From Chrysopilus asiliformis (taxonomy: Eukaryota; Arthropoda; Insecta; Diptera; Rhagionidae), in NCBI GenBank assembly GCA_964034945.1, contig OZ035960.1, positions 17,782,403-17,846,402 on the forward strand: a stretch of 64,000 nucleotides of DNA, in the 5' to 3' direction. The translations under genes and the position numbers were made by a program. Below, piece by piece: positions 1-12,235 of the stretch (position 1 is the first letter of the stretch; every line of letters begins with the position of its first letter). The notes beneath the pieces are model-generated. The model was given only the letters and a program-made list of their open reading frames with translations. It was not told the origin of the DNA and made no database searches.

Positions 1-240
1 TAATAAACAAACTTTACCACTTATCAGACTTTTGACAGCTCAAAAACCATGCGACAGGGTCACGTGATCCCTAGTAGCGCTGGCAAAGTAGAACGGTCTC
101 TACTTCACTAGCGCTGGTAAAATCATCACGCTGCTGCTGGTAGTAGCAACGCACTAGGGTTCACACGGTGCTGCTTAAACGGCTGCTAACAGCCAAACAG
201 CCACTAGCGCTGGCAAAACAGCGTCGTGTGACCGCCGCAT
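1..240. mobile_element. Right part of a TIR element (MITE), cut by the window edge
   Basis: From base 2 to base 240 the sequence matches 4101-4339 with only scattered substitutions and equal length, so both are copies of one non-autonomous element. The right end (ACGCTGTTTTGCC read inward on the other strand) forms the TIR seen intact in the second copy. CACTAGCGCTGGCAAA-like motifs recur several times inside, as subterminal repeats often do. The base triplet after the end is TAA. The left half lies outside the window. No coding potential was seen. Confidence 0.8.
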
Positions 241-608
241 AAGGCAATATTACTCCTTACATGGTTACCAGTGGTTTATTCAATCAAAATTATTAAACTA
301 ATAAGCTCTTACAAACTGTAAGGACTGTAAAGCGGCCCCTAAACCCGTTATATTATTGAGCAATTTTCAATATTGTACAAGGGGCGCATCTATCTCAAAA
401 ATAATGTTCTGCGGTGCATTTATCTATTTGTGGCTTTATAATTTCCGTAAATTTAAAAATTTTAATGTAAATATGCGCTTAGGACCATGTAGCTCATGAT
501 TTAAATCATTATGCCGTATCCTCTTTACAAAAATTCGCTCACGGCGCTGATTTCTTAACCCTTTGAGGCATGCATTTTGCAGAAAGCCCGAATCACATTG
601 AAACTTTA

Positions 609-1033
609 TGCGAATCTGTTATCGTATTTTCGAAATTCAAGATGGCAGATCCAAAATGGGGGAAGCAAAAATAAAAAAAACCGCGATAATTTCGTTGACA
701 ATGGGTGTTGTGGGGTTTATGGGATCGCTGATTACGAATCCGTTATCAGATTTTTGAAATTCAAGATAGCGGATCCAAGATAATTTCGGTGCCAATGGGT
801 ATTGTGAGGTTTTGGGGGTCGCTGCTTACGAATCTGAGATCCAAAATTAATTTTGGAATTTGATCCTGGAATTACGAATCTGAGGTCTGGAATTAGTTTT
901 GGATTCATAGTCAGCGACCCCAAAAACCCCACAACACCCATTGTCAACGAAATTATCGCGGTTTTTTTTATTTTTGCTTCCCCCATTTTGGATCTGCCAT
1001 CTTGAATTTCGAAAATACGATAACAGATTCGCA
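609..1033. repeat. Foldback repeat with about 108-bp perfect inverted arms
   Basis: Bases 609-718 are the reverse complement of 924-1033 with no mismatch seen over about 108 bases. Homology continues imperfectly inward (717-741 against about 901-925). The spacer of roughly 160-200 bp holds further degenerate copies of the same phrase, a GGGTCGCTG...CGAATC motif. Short open frames here appear on both strands as mirror images, which reflects the palindrome and not genes. The core CAGCGACCCCAAAA is shared with the 121-bp repeats at 14490 and 28440, so this is probably a rearranged member of that family. Confidence 0.85.
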
Positions 1034-1263
1034 GTCAGCGACGCCAAAGACCTCCAAATCTTGATTTCCAGCTAAAAATTAACTTAAAATTCATTGCAAA
1101 TTATTATTTTTCTTAAAAAATGCATATTTTTCCAAACTTTGCTTGAAGGTATTAATTGGGCAACTTATGCAAAACACTTATCAACCTTACATTTATTCTG
1201 CCATATCAAAAAAGAAGTTAAAAGATCCAAAAAACTCAGAAAACCCGACAAGAATCAATGAAA

Positions 1264-1636
1264 TCATACTAATATATAAAAATGAGTTAGTGTCTGTCTG
1301 TCTGTCTGTTCCTCTTTCACGCAAAAACGGCTGAACCGATTGAAATTTGGCATGAGTGTCTGTGGTAGTTCTGGTTCCAACATAGGCATACGGAAAAGTA
1401 GCGCGAGGGGTGGGGGGAGTAAGGGGAGGGGGTAAAGTGATTTCGAAACTTGGTTTTTGCGCTATGTTACTCTTTCGCGGGGAAACTACTGAACCGATTG
1501 GCCTGAAATTTGGCATAGATGTTCGTCGGGGGTCCACATAGACCCATTAAAAAGTTTTTAAGTTCTTTCCGGTTTTCTTCGTATTCTAAAACTTAGACGA
1601 AAAGCTTAACCCGGCAACGACGGGTATGCAAGCTAG
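1264..1636 (+). mobile_element. Non-autonomous Helentron/Helitron-like element, copy 1
   Basis: The element begins TCATACTAATATATAAAAAT, runs into a short (GTCT)n microsatellite, then a conserved body (GCAAAAACGGCTGAACCGAT, GTGTCTGTGGTAGTTCTGG). It ends with a hairpin, ACCCGGCAACGACGGGT, followed by ATGCAAGCTAG. A 5-prime TC, a 3-prime CTRR preceded by a hairpin, insertion between A and T and no target duplication are Helitron hallmarks; all are visible here. A GTCT microsatellite near the 5-prime end is typical of the dipteran mini-me/DINE-1 (Helentron) group. It has no Rep/helicase gene. A minus-strand frame crosses it but recurs in every copy and is not a gene. Confidence 0.85.
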
Positions 1637-2640
1637 TATGAAATATTTCATGAAAATGTGAGAAGAAATAAGTGGTAAGCAATTTTTTCCTTGGTTTTCG
1701 TCCAAATCATATTTATGTTTTTTACAAAATTTGTTGTTTCATTGGTGTTCCATTTCAACCATCGCATCCTGTTTCGGATTGGCCCAAAATAAATATGGCC
1801 ACCCTATATATACTACACCTGATGAAAGATTATCACACGAGTAGAACCCCTTATTTTTGTTATCATCATCTTCAGTAGAACATAAATACTAACATCTGTC
1901 TGCCGTACTCTTGGCTGGCATAAAGTTCAATTCTCTCCACAATGTGAATGTGATGTGTTCAACCTTTGAAATGACACATTGGATAACTTAGTGCACACTC
2001 GACTAACCCGGTAAAAAAAAGGAAAATTGAAGATATACACACAATTGAAATGCAGCGAACCAAGTAACATTGGACAAAAGGAAATTTGCTTTCATTGTTT
2101 GGTTTCTGAAAACTGCTGAGTGAGTAGAAATTGACGTTGACGTCTGCCGTCCTGAATCCTCATACTTTCATGATATGCAAATATTTATGCTTCCGATTAA
2201 TGTATAAAATTTTATATAAAAAATTGTTTAAAAAAAAATCTTATTACTTCATTATTAAACTACATGTCGATATATCATATGGGAATCGTCATAGTGGTAA
2301 GTCTGAGAAAAATCATCGTATGGTTTATATTTTAAGGACCAACTTTTAACCACCCGTCCAAATTGAATGAAAATGTTATGTAAATAAATTGAATGTGATT
2401 TATTAGTTTATTGAACTATTTTCACATTAAATTAATGTCTTATTTATGATGTTTATAGCATAGTATAATTAATCTGTATTAATAAAATCAGTGGTATTCG
2501 AACACCTGCTCAATTTGACGAGTCACGCACAACCTATTTGAACAGCCAAATGACATATAAGTAGGTAAAATAAATATGATTTGATTACAGGTCTTTTGAA
2601 AAATGAAAATAACAAGATTTTTTATTACTTTTTGACAAGT
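1637..2640. other. No gene or clear repeat seen
   Basis: A+T-rich sequence with short frames only. The phrase ATATGGCCACCCTATATATA near 1793-1812 resembles a dispersed GGTCACCCTA motif seen at 5889 and 47758. Nothing else could be supported. Confidence 0.5.
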
Positions 2641-3270
2641 AGTAGTTCAACTGGATATCTGGAAATAGTATATTACGCAACAAGGGGCGAAAGTCAACGA
2701 TTTCAAGAGTGTGAAGTTAGCTGCACGAGCGAAGCGAGGGCAGATATCACACGAGTGAAAACGTTGACTCGCTCCGAGTTGCGTATACAATTTTTCATAA
2801 CAAATTCATTGAAAATATGACTTGAGATGCCATTTAAACGCGATTTTCGTATTGCAGAGTAATGCAAACGGGGGTTTGGGGGGAGAAGCCCCATATACGG
2901 GGTCCAGGGGCGGAGCCCCGGTCAGGGGGTTCGGGGGGCGAAGCCCCCTGACTTCAACAGAAGTAAATTTTAAAAGAAACAAAACAACTTTTTTCTATAA
3001 ATTCGTTTTATTACTAAGAAATGTTGGTCAAAACAGATTTTAATTTTTAAATTTCTGTCCTCTGAAATGAAAAATCAACATAACAAAAAATGGAAATCGA
3101 CAATGCGCAACTAAATCAAATCACACTGCGCTCGTACAGCCAACTTCACTCGTTCAGTTTCATTCATAAATTTTCGGTTTACTTCGCGAAAACACAGTTT
3201 CGGCCTGCTAATCGCACTTTCGCCCCTAGGGCCGAAAACGCAACTTTCGACCCGCTACGGAGGCATCGAA
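2640..3270. repeat. G+C-rich block with hairpins between degenerate inverted arms
   Basis: The centre (about 2866-2965) is strikingly G-rich for this window and holds several hairpins such as GGGGGGCGAAGCCCCC and GGGGCGGAGCCCC. The flanks (about 2675-2780 and 3095-3225) share inverted, diverged phrases: GGGGCGAAAGT and GTGAAGTTAGCTGCACGAGCG on the left, matched in reverse complement on the right. One hairpin is followed by TGA, giving CTGA, which would fit a Helitron CTRR end. That is an inference; no matching 5-prime end was identified. Confidence 0.5.
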
Positions 3271-3878
3271 AGGCATATTTTCGATGCATGTGTTATGAAA
3301 AATATTATTATGAGTTGCATTTGTATTTCCCCTTTCGATTTGAGAATCATTGAAAAAGCTTGAAAAAGCATCCTCGTGAATCAGTTAATGCATTTTTGTG
3401 GAGTCTCCTTTATTGAATAAAAGAAAGCATATAACGTCAGATAAAATTCGCCATCTTTCCCCACCCCTCCCTTTCGTCCTTCTGTACTTAAACCAATCAA
3501 CGAATTTTAATGGGGTTCTCGATATTGGATAGAAAATATTATGAGGGATATATGTAGTTAAAAATGTGGTTAAAAAACACGAAATTTTCTTAAAACAATT
3601 TGATCACCTATCGGAAATTGCGGAATAAAAAAAATGTGAACTAACGGAACGAAGCAACTTATATTCCACTTGAATTGCTCAAGATACTAAATTGCTTAGT
3701 AATGATTGAAAGAATTGTTAGAATTTAAACAAGACTGGTAAAAAATTTATGAGATTTATTCCGCAATTTGCGATAGTTAATAAAATTATTTGAAGAAAAC
3801 CTCAAAAAAAATCCCTTAATGCTACTTTTCCCGGAAAAAATTGAAAAAGAAAAAAAATTTCTCGTTAGAGCTGCCTAA

Positions 3879-4338
3879 TGCCGCGGTCACACGACGCTGT
3901 TTTGTCAGCCGCGGGCTGGTGTTGGTTAGTAGCGCTGGCAAGTCGCAACAGCAGCCAGCGTACTGAGAAGGTTCACACGATTTCTACTTTAGTAGCGCTG
4001 ACAAGTGGCAAAACCGTGGTTTGACATTTTAATATGGGAGATTTTTTAAATAATAAACGTTACACACAAATTTAAATAAATAAACGTAAAATAACAAGTA
4101 AATAAACAAACTTTACCACTTATCAGACTTTTAACAGCTTAGAAACCATGTGGCAGGGCCACATGATCCCTAGTAGCGATGGCAAAGTAGAACGGTGTCT
4201 ACTTCACTAGCGCTTGTAAAATCATCACGCTGCTGCTGGTAGTAGCAACGCACTGGGGTTCACACGGTGCTGCTGAAACGGCTGCTAACAGCCAAACAGC
4301 CACTAGCGCTGGCAAAACAGCGTCGTGTGACCGCCGCA
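3879..4338. mobile_element. Complete TIR element (MITE), second copy of the family at 1-240
   Basis: The ends are TGCCGCGGTCACACGACGCT on the left and the reverse complement of TGCGGCGGTCACACGACGCT on the right, so the TIR is at least 20 bp with one mismatch. The element is about 460 bp, has no transposase frame, and is rich in TAGCGCTGGCAA subterminal motifs. The flanking triplets are TAA (left) and TTA (right), which would suit a TWA target as used by PIF/Harbinger elements; a TA duplication one base further in is also possible. The superfamily is therefore uncertain. Confidence 0.85.
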
Positions 4339-4484
4339 TTACACGGTCAACATTTTTGCTTCAATATATTGAAAGGAATTAAAAATCGTATGATTCGTTC
4401 CAATATTTTTTCTTCAATATAGTTTTTACACGATCAATATATTCAACACAATGAAAATATTGTTCAATATATTGTACGTGTAAG
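4339..4484. mobile_element. Probable small TIR element abutting the previous one
   Basis: The left end, TTACACGGTCAACATTTTTG followed by CTTCAATATATTGAA, resembles the reverse complement of the right end, which reads CCTTACACGTACAATATATT inward. The interior repeats CAATATATTG motifs. The shared TTACACG ends suggest a short MITE of about 145 bp, but the TIR match is imperfect and the boundary with the neighbouring element is unclear. Confidence 0.45.
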
Positions 4485-4489
4485 GTGCC

Positions 4490-7400
4490 TTTTACATGAC
4501 AAAATTGGGACCTAGGCAATCACTTTTTCGTACCTGAAAACAATTTGTAAGAATTTTGGAAATTTTGGGAGTGAAAATTGCCAATTTTTAAATTTTTGTA
4601 CAAACCTACGTATCACGCTTTCGGTTTAAAAAAAGTATAATAATTATACGATGTATGAAAAGATATCATATTCTGTTTTAATTTGATATTTTTTATATAC
4701 CACACAAAATAAAGCTTTAATAAGTTTATACGGATATTATAGTTTATCTGATGTTTACGGTGTTTATTTAGAATCTATGTTTGCTACATTAAAATGTTCT
4801 TCGCTTCCCAAAAATAAAATCGTCTCTTTTAAAAGCGCGCCAACTTTTCTTCAAGAAAGTGAAAGTTTTTTTTTCTCGAAATAAGATAAGCGAAACAGCA
4901 CTTTCATTAGGTAATGTATTCATTGTCTTGATGGTACCTTTTGGTATAGCATCCATTAGGAAGTGGTATTATTTTCACGAAATTTCATCGGAAAAGTTAT
5001 TTTTGGATTTTGTTACTAAGAGGGAGATGATGGTTAGCTAAGTTGTTGATATTTTCTTGTCAGTTTATGTTTACCTGTTTATTCGCAACAGTTTGGTTTT
5101 TTTTTCCCTTTAAGACTTATGAAAAACATTTTCACAGATGGCATTGAATCACAAAACGTTTTGCGTTACCCGTAACAATATTAATTTTACCAGCACATAC
5201 ATTTGCAGATATATCTATAAGTGTGAAATTCCATAAAATAAAGGACTTTAGTTGTTTTGGTTAACATTAGCTTACATTTTATCCTATCGTCCCGGATATT
5301 TGAAATTTAATACAAAAGGCTTTTGTATCCGTGTTTTCAGTACTGATTTTAGCCAGTTTGTTTGCTTCTACGGAAAACCTGGATTCTGCAGTTTCGGAGA
5401 TGGTGCTAAAATGTAGCTCACGTGTGCCTTTCAATGTCCTGCCATCAACTCCCCTTTTTGATTGAATTCAATATAATGGAGACGGTGTTGATGGAATTTT
5501 CTACGTAAAATCATATACAGTGAAAGTTCGAATAAGCAGACATTCAAGGGACCAAGATTTTTGTTCGGTTACGAGAGGTGTCTGTTTGTACGATAAGCGG
5601 ACAATTCAACTAAGGGGACACTGTTCTAAGAAAATGCCTCCGTGGTAAAAACCATCCACTTCCTTGGTAAAAACCATCCGCATTTTTTTTTTTTTTTTTG
5701 CAAAAAAGATGTTTCTTTAGAATACAATACAAATTGCACCGCAGGCAAATTTTTCAGGAAAAAATATTTCGTAATCGAAGAATTGGCGGTTACATGCGCC
5801 GCGAAAATTCTTAGGTGTCAAGACGGAAACGAATAATCCGTTACAGAAATTCAGTTTCCGTGACGCAGATGCAACATACTTAAATCCGGCAAAGCCGGGT
5901 TGTATGGTCACCCTATATATATGAAAAAAAATAACAAAAATTTGAACTTATTCATCGTTATTTTTTTTTTAATTTTTAAATGGATTTCTGAATATAAATT
6001 GATGCCATATGGATAATATAAGAAAACAAAAAAAAAACATGATGCCATATGGAAAGTATAAAATGGAATATTTCAGGTCAATCGGACAAGTAGTTTTTGA
6101 CTCACCGAATTTTAAGGCAAGTGTGGTAAGGGGATCTCCATAAAAAACGTCATGTTATTTATTATATTTTAGAGAAATTTCTTTTAAAATGTAAATTTTA
6201 TGTATACCATTTCTCATTTATGGGTTTCACTGTTTATAAAATATTGCTAAAGAATCTCATTTTCTGTATACTTAAAGGAAGTGTGTATAATGCGTGAGAA
6301 GGGTGAAATCCTTACCCAAACATACATATATTTGCTGGATGCCACGTAAATTGTTGAAATTCGCTCTCTTTTGTCGTCACCGATTTCATCAGTTGGTGTA
6401 TGTTTCGATTCGAATACTGGGATTGTTCCGGGCGCTATTTACATGGCTGATACCCGTAATTCTTGTTTTCTGCTATATATGCTACTGAATTAATTTAATC
6501 TGGAATTGATTGCGACAGATCAAATTATAATCAATCATGTCGAGCTCTGGAATGCATTGTATCTACGAGGAAAATATATACATTTAAATATATTTTACCG
6601 TATACGCGATACGTATTCATGTTGAAATGTTCTCAATAAGAAGGGGTAGTACGTACATACATATATGGGCATCGGGGGCATATATTCGGTCGAACCCGGA
6701 CAGACCTGGGATATCATTCACTAAAAAGGTTTCTTCATATTGTTGTACAGAAATGTGTTTTTACCGATTGATGATGTTCACAATGATGATGACGATGACG
6801 ATTATGATGAATGCTACTGGAAAACTATTGACTATCACCACATACTGCGTATAAGTATTAAGTTCCGCTTTCCATGATATTGTCCTGGACATAAATTATA
6901 ACAGATACCGATATCCATTACATATACCTATAGAAATAAATCCGATCAAATTGCGTTACAATCATAATGAGATGTAGGTATGTCAGTTTATTTTCCATAT
7001 TCGTCGATAGCATGATTGTAGATTGTAATATATCTAAATAGCCAATATCTATATTACATTATGGATAATTTATTGTATTTATTATGTGAACATAGAAGTA
7101 AATATACATTAGGTTTACAAGTAAATTACGTTTGTCATCAGCCTATTGTAATACTTTTTCTTGCCAATGGCAAAATGATGAATGCATTGGGTGAATGATT
7201 GGAATTAACGCATAATAATAACGACCACAGTATTTGTAAACCTTTTGTACATAAAATAAATTTTTATTGGGGGAATTTGTGGTGAATAAATAGATACAAA
7301 TGTCTAATGAACAAATAGATATCTTGATCATTCATCAGAAAATTTATGCGCATTTAATGTTAGGAAAATTAAACAACGGGAAAAAACGCATAGTTCAAAA

Positions 7401-7522
7401 AAATTGTTTTCAGTTTCATTTAATATTGAAAAAATGTTAGATGGAAAAATTAAACCTGGTAAATTATAGTGAAAAATTCCTTGTAGTTGTTATTTTTTTA
7501 GGTTTTTCTTACATGATAATCA
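4490..7522. other. No gene seen; a few transposon scraps
   Basis: The stretch is A+T-rich with short frames only. At 5518-5625 one arm of a pogo/Tigger-like repeat may be present (GTTCGAATAAGCAGACATTC and a later ACGATAAGCGGACA). At about 5872-5890 a TCCGGCAAAGCCGG hairpin sits before GTATGGTCACCC. Near 6770-6815 there is a short GAT/ATG-rich microsatellite. None is a complete element. Confidence 0.5.
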
Positions 7523-7810
7523 TTAACCCATTCGGTATTTGGATGCCATATGGCAACGCAGTTAAAAATTTGAATTGACTTATTATTTATTTATTTTCAA
7601 CACTCTATTCCCATTCAGTGCACCTTTAAGTGCATTTGTGACCCAATTTTGATTTTTTGAGTAAAAAGCTGGACTACAGTGGACGTATTTGTAAAAAATA
7701 AAAATTTTTAATTTTTTGTTTTAAATGAATACTAATAGCTTAAACATCATTAATTTGGATAGAGAGAATTTTTAACCCCCATAGAAAAAAACGTGTACCG
7801 AACGGGTTAA
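7523..7810. mobile_element. TTAA-flanked MITE (piggyBac-like), TIR CCCATTCGGTA
   Basis: The 288-bp segment starts TTAACCCATTCGGTA and ends TACCGAACGGGTTAA, giving a TTAA target duplication and an 11-bp TIR with one mismatch. TTAA targets and CC-type ends are the signature of piggyBac-family elements. Just inside the left end lies a perfect 12-bp palindrome, TGCCATATGGCA (7544-7555). There is no transposase frame. Confidence 0.8.
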
Positions 7811-8537
7811 TAGTGGCACACTATTACTCTCACCAAATGTAGGCGCATGAAAGTTTGGCAAGAAAAATATTTTACCAAAGAAAAATACCAGTTATACGAA
7901 TATATAATATATTACAAAAAAGGATTTCTTGAATCCCTTAGTTATGGAACTCTGCCGAACTCATTTCAATTATTTTTTTTAATCAAAAGGTATGATAACG
8001 TAGGTTTGCACAAAAATGTACAAACTCTACAAATTCGCTGTTTTCACTTGTGTTCACTATTTGGTGAAATCACTATTTTCTGGATTTTTATCAATGACAA
8101 AAAAACTAAACATTAAAAGAAATTACCACAAATTTCATTAAGGGTCCGAACACAATGAACGAGTACAAATCTATAGCCTGTAAACTAGAGATTTATACTA
8201 GAGACCTCAGTCGGTCACTAGAGAGCCTCTAATCTCGACAGTAGACGGACGTGTAAAAATGACCGCTAATCTGAAAAGCGATACCAAAAAACTTTAAAAA
8301 TTTGATCACTGTTACAAATAATTGACAAAATAATGAAAATGTGTTAATATAAATGTATGAGGAGTCAAAAAAAAAAAGTTGCCAAGTCCTGGTTGTTTTA
8401 ATAAATTAAAAAAATGTGTACAGACTGTTCTAATCTAATAAAAAAAAAACTGCTCTAACTGGCCTAATATAATGCTCTAATTGAAGTTCAGAGACTTTCC
8501 TTCGATTGTCCGGTATCTAGATAACAGGCTTTCTAAA

Positions 8538-8865
8538 TCATACTCATACTAATATATAAAAATGAGTTGGTGTCTGTCTGTCTGTCTGTCTCTTTCACGC
8601 AAAAACGGCTGAACCGATTGTCTTGAAATTTGGCATGAGTGTCTGTGGTAGTTCTGGTTCCAACATAGGCATACGGAAAAATAGCGCGAGGGGTGGGGGG
8701 AGTAATAGGAGGGGGTAAAGTGATTTCGAAACTTGGTTTTTGCGCTATGTTACTCTTTCGCGGGGAAACTACTGAACCGGCTGGCCTGATGTTTAGCTCC
8801 AACATAGACCATCTAAAAAAAAAAGTGAAAAAATTTAACCCGGCAACGACGGGTATGCAAACTAG
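8538..8865 (+). mobile_element. Non-autonomous Helentron-like element, copy 2
   Basis: Same structure as the copy at 1264: TC start, (GTCT)n, conserved CGGCTGAACCG body, hairpin ACCCGGCAACGACGGGT and CTAG|T end. The 5-prime end carries TCATAC twice, so the true start is 8538 or 8544. The body is shorter than copy 1 by about 45 bp near the 3-prime end. Confidence 0.85.
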
Positions 8866-9390
8866 TTAGACATAAAAAATATTTGTCCTGATTTATAGAC
8901 CAAACCACTGGAGCTAGAAACCTGAAATTTTCACTATATGTTCCTTCCATGATATAGGCGGTCACTAAGGTGGATTTTTTTTCGCAATTCTGTTCCTAAG
9001 GGAGTAAACGACGTATTGGGGGGAGGGGGTGAATAACGTTAAACGTTTTAAAATCTTGGTTTTTTACCATGAAGCCTGATCACCAAGAGGTCGAAAAATA
9101 TCGCTAGAGGAGTTTTGTAGTTGCGAATCATGAATCTGAGGTTAGAATTTCAAAATTTGAAACAAGATATCCTGCAAGCATAACGCAAATATCCTTTTTC
9201 TCATTTTTCTTCGGGATAACTGCCATTAGGGAGTTTTCTAGGACAATAATCACGAATCTGGCTTTTTTTCTAAATTCAAAATGAAAAGTCCTGAAGCGAT
9301 CAAGTTTTTTTTTCACAAAAGCTGTTTCTGTGGTGCAAAAGTAACTTATGCAATACAACTTTCACCTGGCAACTACAGGTCGGCATTTAA
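8866..9390 (+). repeat. Degenerate Helentron-like remnant next to copy 2
   Basis: Phrases such as ACCAAACCACTGGAGCTAGA followed by AACCTGAAATTTTCA and a G-rich GGGGGGAGGGGGTGAA tract parallel the order found in the intact copies (target phrase, AAATTTGGCAT, GGGGTGGGGGGAGTAAG). It ends near ACCTGGCAACTACAGGT (9364-9380), a hairpin of the same shape as the Helentron terminal hairpin. No CTAG end or TC start could be assigned, so this is probably an old relative. Confidence 0.45.
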
Positions 9391-12063
9391 TAATCCAATA
9401 AAATGGTAAACATTAGATTTTAGCACTAAAAAATGTAAAATGGAATTTAGAGAATTCTAAATATATGCGATTTGTTGCGTATGTGGGATTTATTGTAAAA
9501 TTTTCTTTAAGAAAAATTTATTAACAACCGAAAACTGTGGAGTTAAAGGTAAAGTATTGTTAGAATTTACCGAATAAATCCGAAATGCAATAAATATCCC
9601 CAAATATTGAATACGAATTTCTTGTTATGTTTTATACGATAAATTTATAATCTTTTCTTATTTTCATTAATGGATAGCTCACTGCACGACAAAGCAGAAA
9701 TATTTAGAATTTGTTTTTGCTGTTTGTAGGTTTATATCAAAGCTTATAAAAATTGGTTATAAATTTTCCACAAACATCACGTGGGATATTGAAGTTTTTG
9801 TAATTTTTCATCACCCAAATCTGGCAGCTGTTCAAATACTTAATCTGAAAAGATTTTATTTTAAAAACTAAGAAATATATTAAATCTCATATTAAATTCT
9901 GATGCGTAAACAACACTATCATATTACGATGTCTAAAATCATATATTTTCCAGATTCCTCTGGTGTCTAAAAACATTTATATGTGTATAGATTGAAATTT
10001 TGAAAGTATTTTTTCCTCTTATGATCATTAATTTTTATTGTAAATATTAGCGCAACGTCATACTGTTATTCTTCCGCTTAATGTTTGAGACTAAGCCCAT
10101 TAATCATTTTTGTGTTGTTGGAAAAAGGCTTTTACGTAATTTCAACCACTATATTGGTCCTTACCCATCCCTGACATCTCGTCCTGTTCTCAGCTACTAT
10201 GACTATCTTAACTGAGCTGAATTGGCCAATTCTAATAAAAACGGTTTGAACAGCGTCGCGGCAAAATCTGGCATTATATTCTGAACGCCCTTCGGGCATA
10301 TTTTATAAATGGGGTCCCAGTCAATTGAATTTTATTGGAATTATATCGAAGCTTACAAATACTCCCGCATTTACGATCTGCCATCCCAAACATCCCCAAC
10401 CTTGGATCTGACATCATTCTTGTCTATGTATACTTTACTACTGGCAATGATGTAAATCATGTTGGCCTGCCTATACACAAGGATATGATAAATAGTTAAT
10501 TACGATGTTCAGAATATTAATACATTTTGGAACATTACTATATTTCCTTTGGCACCAATTTTTTTTTCTTTGCTTTTCCTTATTCCTAATAATTGACAGA
10601 GAAACTTTATTTCGAATGTTTTGTGCCGTGTGATGGTTGCGATGTTAATTGTTAAATGGGTGGCAGTGAAGGTCTGATGGGGCATTTAATTAAAAGAATT
10701 TCTTTAGAAAAAAGGTTAATTTCGTAAAACACACTGGAGGCAATTCCTTTAGCATTTTCCGCGGGCAAAATAATCACTCCGTACCCAATATTGCCTTCGT
10801 AGGTCATTTCCATCAAGTGTGACTTATTATGCAGAAGTAAATGGCCTTTAGGGGTATTAGTCCCGCTTTAGTGAAAAAAGGGTCCACATCGTCCTTTGGC
10901 TAATGAATCGAGGCGAATGCTGAATTCTTAAAAGTAAATCTATTAAAATGAAGATATCCTTGCTGTCCTTGTTAAGTAATTTCACTTTTCCAGCACCAAC
11001 AAAAAAAAAAGAAGATGTGAAAACCAACTTTACCATTCTATACTCATAATGAAATAATTTTGTGCACTCCTTTTCAATTAGACGCTTGTTGGCATTTTGA
11101 AGGAAATGGCGTGAAATAATTCATTTCTATTATCATTCATATATCACTTTAACAGCCTTTAGCTATCCAAGATAATTGTAGGTTGGGCCTTTAGCATCGA
11201 TATGACTCTATAACATTTTATACAGAGCTCTATAGCATTAAATCATAGGAGATGGTGGGGGTTTTTGAACATTACAATAAACAGTTGACTGAAAATTTGT
11301 AATTAATCGGGCGGTTATTTTGAATAGTTTTTGTTTTTATTCATAGCGGGATGCACAAAAATTAAAATTTTAAATCAAGCAATCAAAAAAGCATATAAAA
11401 TCATTTTTTATTTTGTTTTTTCCGCATTAAAAAAGTTGTTTGTCCTAAAAATAAAAAAAAATACCGATGACAAAAAAAAACGCGACCGACAGTGTAGTTA
11501 CAAAGGTTTTGTGACAGGCTGATATGTGATAGGCTGACGGATAAATTTTTAATTTCATTTTTTCGCGTCGATATTCTAATATCTATAAAAAAATTCCGCA
11601 TCCTTGCGAGTTCTCAAAACTCGTTTGTCAGTTTCTGAAAGTAGGCAATCGGAATTCGCAAAAAAATTGAAATACCCCTGAAAGTTTGCAAGGAAAACTT
11701 TTAATAAAAAATTATCTTATATATCTACTTATAGCACTAGATCGCAAGGGGGGAATGGTGCCGTTACAATTGTTTGTCTCTGTTGAGCATATCGACAGTT
11801 CAGCATGAATAGTGAACCCTGGATGAATTGCAACATTTATAGGGTTTTTTCGGCGTAAGATATCAACAGTAAAGAGTATGATCCCAGTTTAGACTGATGG
11901 TATGGTTAGCACCAAGTAGTAAGGATCATGGTATCGTGCCGCATGTGAGATTTATACCCCCGGTATTCGGCTTATATTTAGGCTAAATTTCTTACGACTA
12001 AGCCACACTGAAATTTAGTTATTACAAATGGCGAATTCCAATCGCAGATTTAGAGCATGTGTT
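9391..12063. other. No gene or recognisable repeat seen
   Basis: A+T-rich, apparently unique sequence with stop codons throughout all frames beyond about 75 codons. It could be intron or intergenic DNA. Confidence 0.5.
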
Positions 12064-12235
12064 AAGCCCAATTCAGACTAACAATTTTGATTATGATTGC
12101 GATGACGATTGTGATTACGATTGAAGCTTCTCGACCAATGAGATCAAAGCTTCCTGCGATAGGAAATTGAAAGCTTTGATCTCATTGCTGGAGGAAGTTC
12201 AATCGAAATCACAATAGTTAATTTGAATTGGGCTT
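12064..12235. mobile_element. Small TIR element (MITE), ends AAGCCCAATTCA
   Basis: The left end reads AAGCCCAATTCAGACTAACA and the right end, reverse complemented, AAGCCCAATTCAAATTAACT. Inside, AATGAGATCAAAGCTTTC-type arms pair again, so most of the 172 bp can fold into one hairpin. Imperfect repeats of GATTGTGATTACGATTG lie near the left end. There is no coding capacity. Confidence 0.75.

Noticed and set aside
1193..1537. A 114-codon minus-strand frame, with relatives at 8533, 27908, 32619, 42775 and 46861 and a plus-strand relative at 42076
   Set aside because: They are the same translated strand of repeated Helentron copies, with frame and length varying by copy. There is no sign of selection for protein coding.
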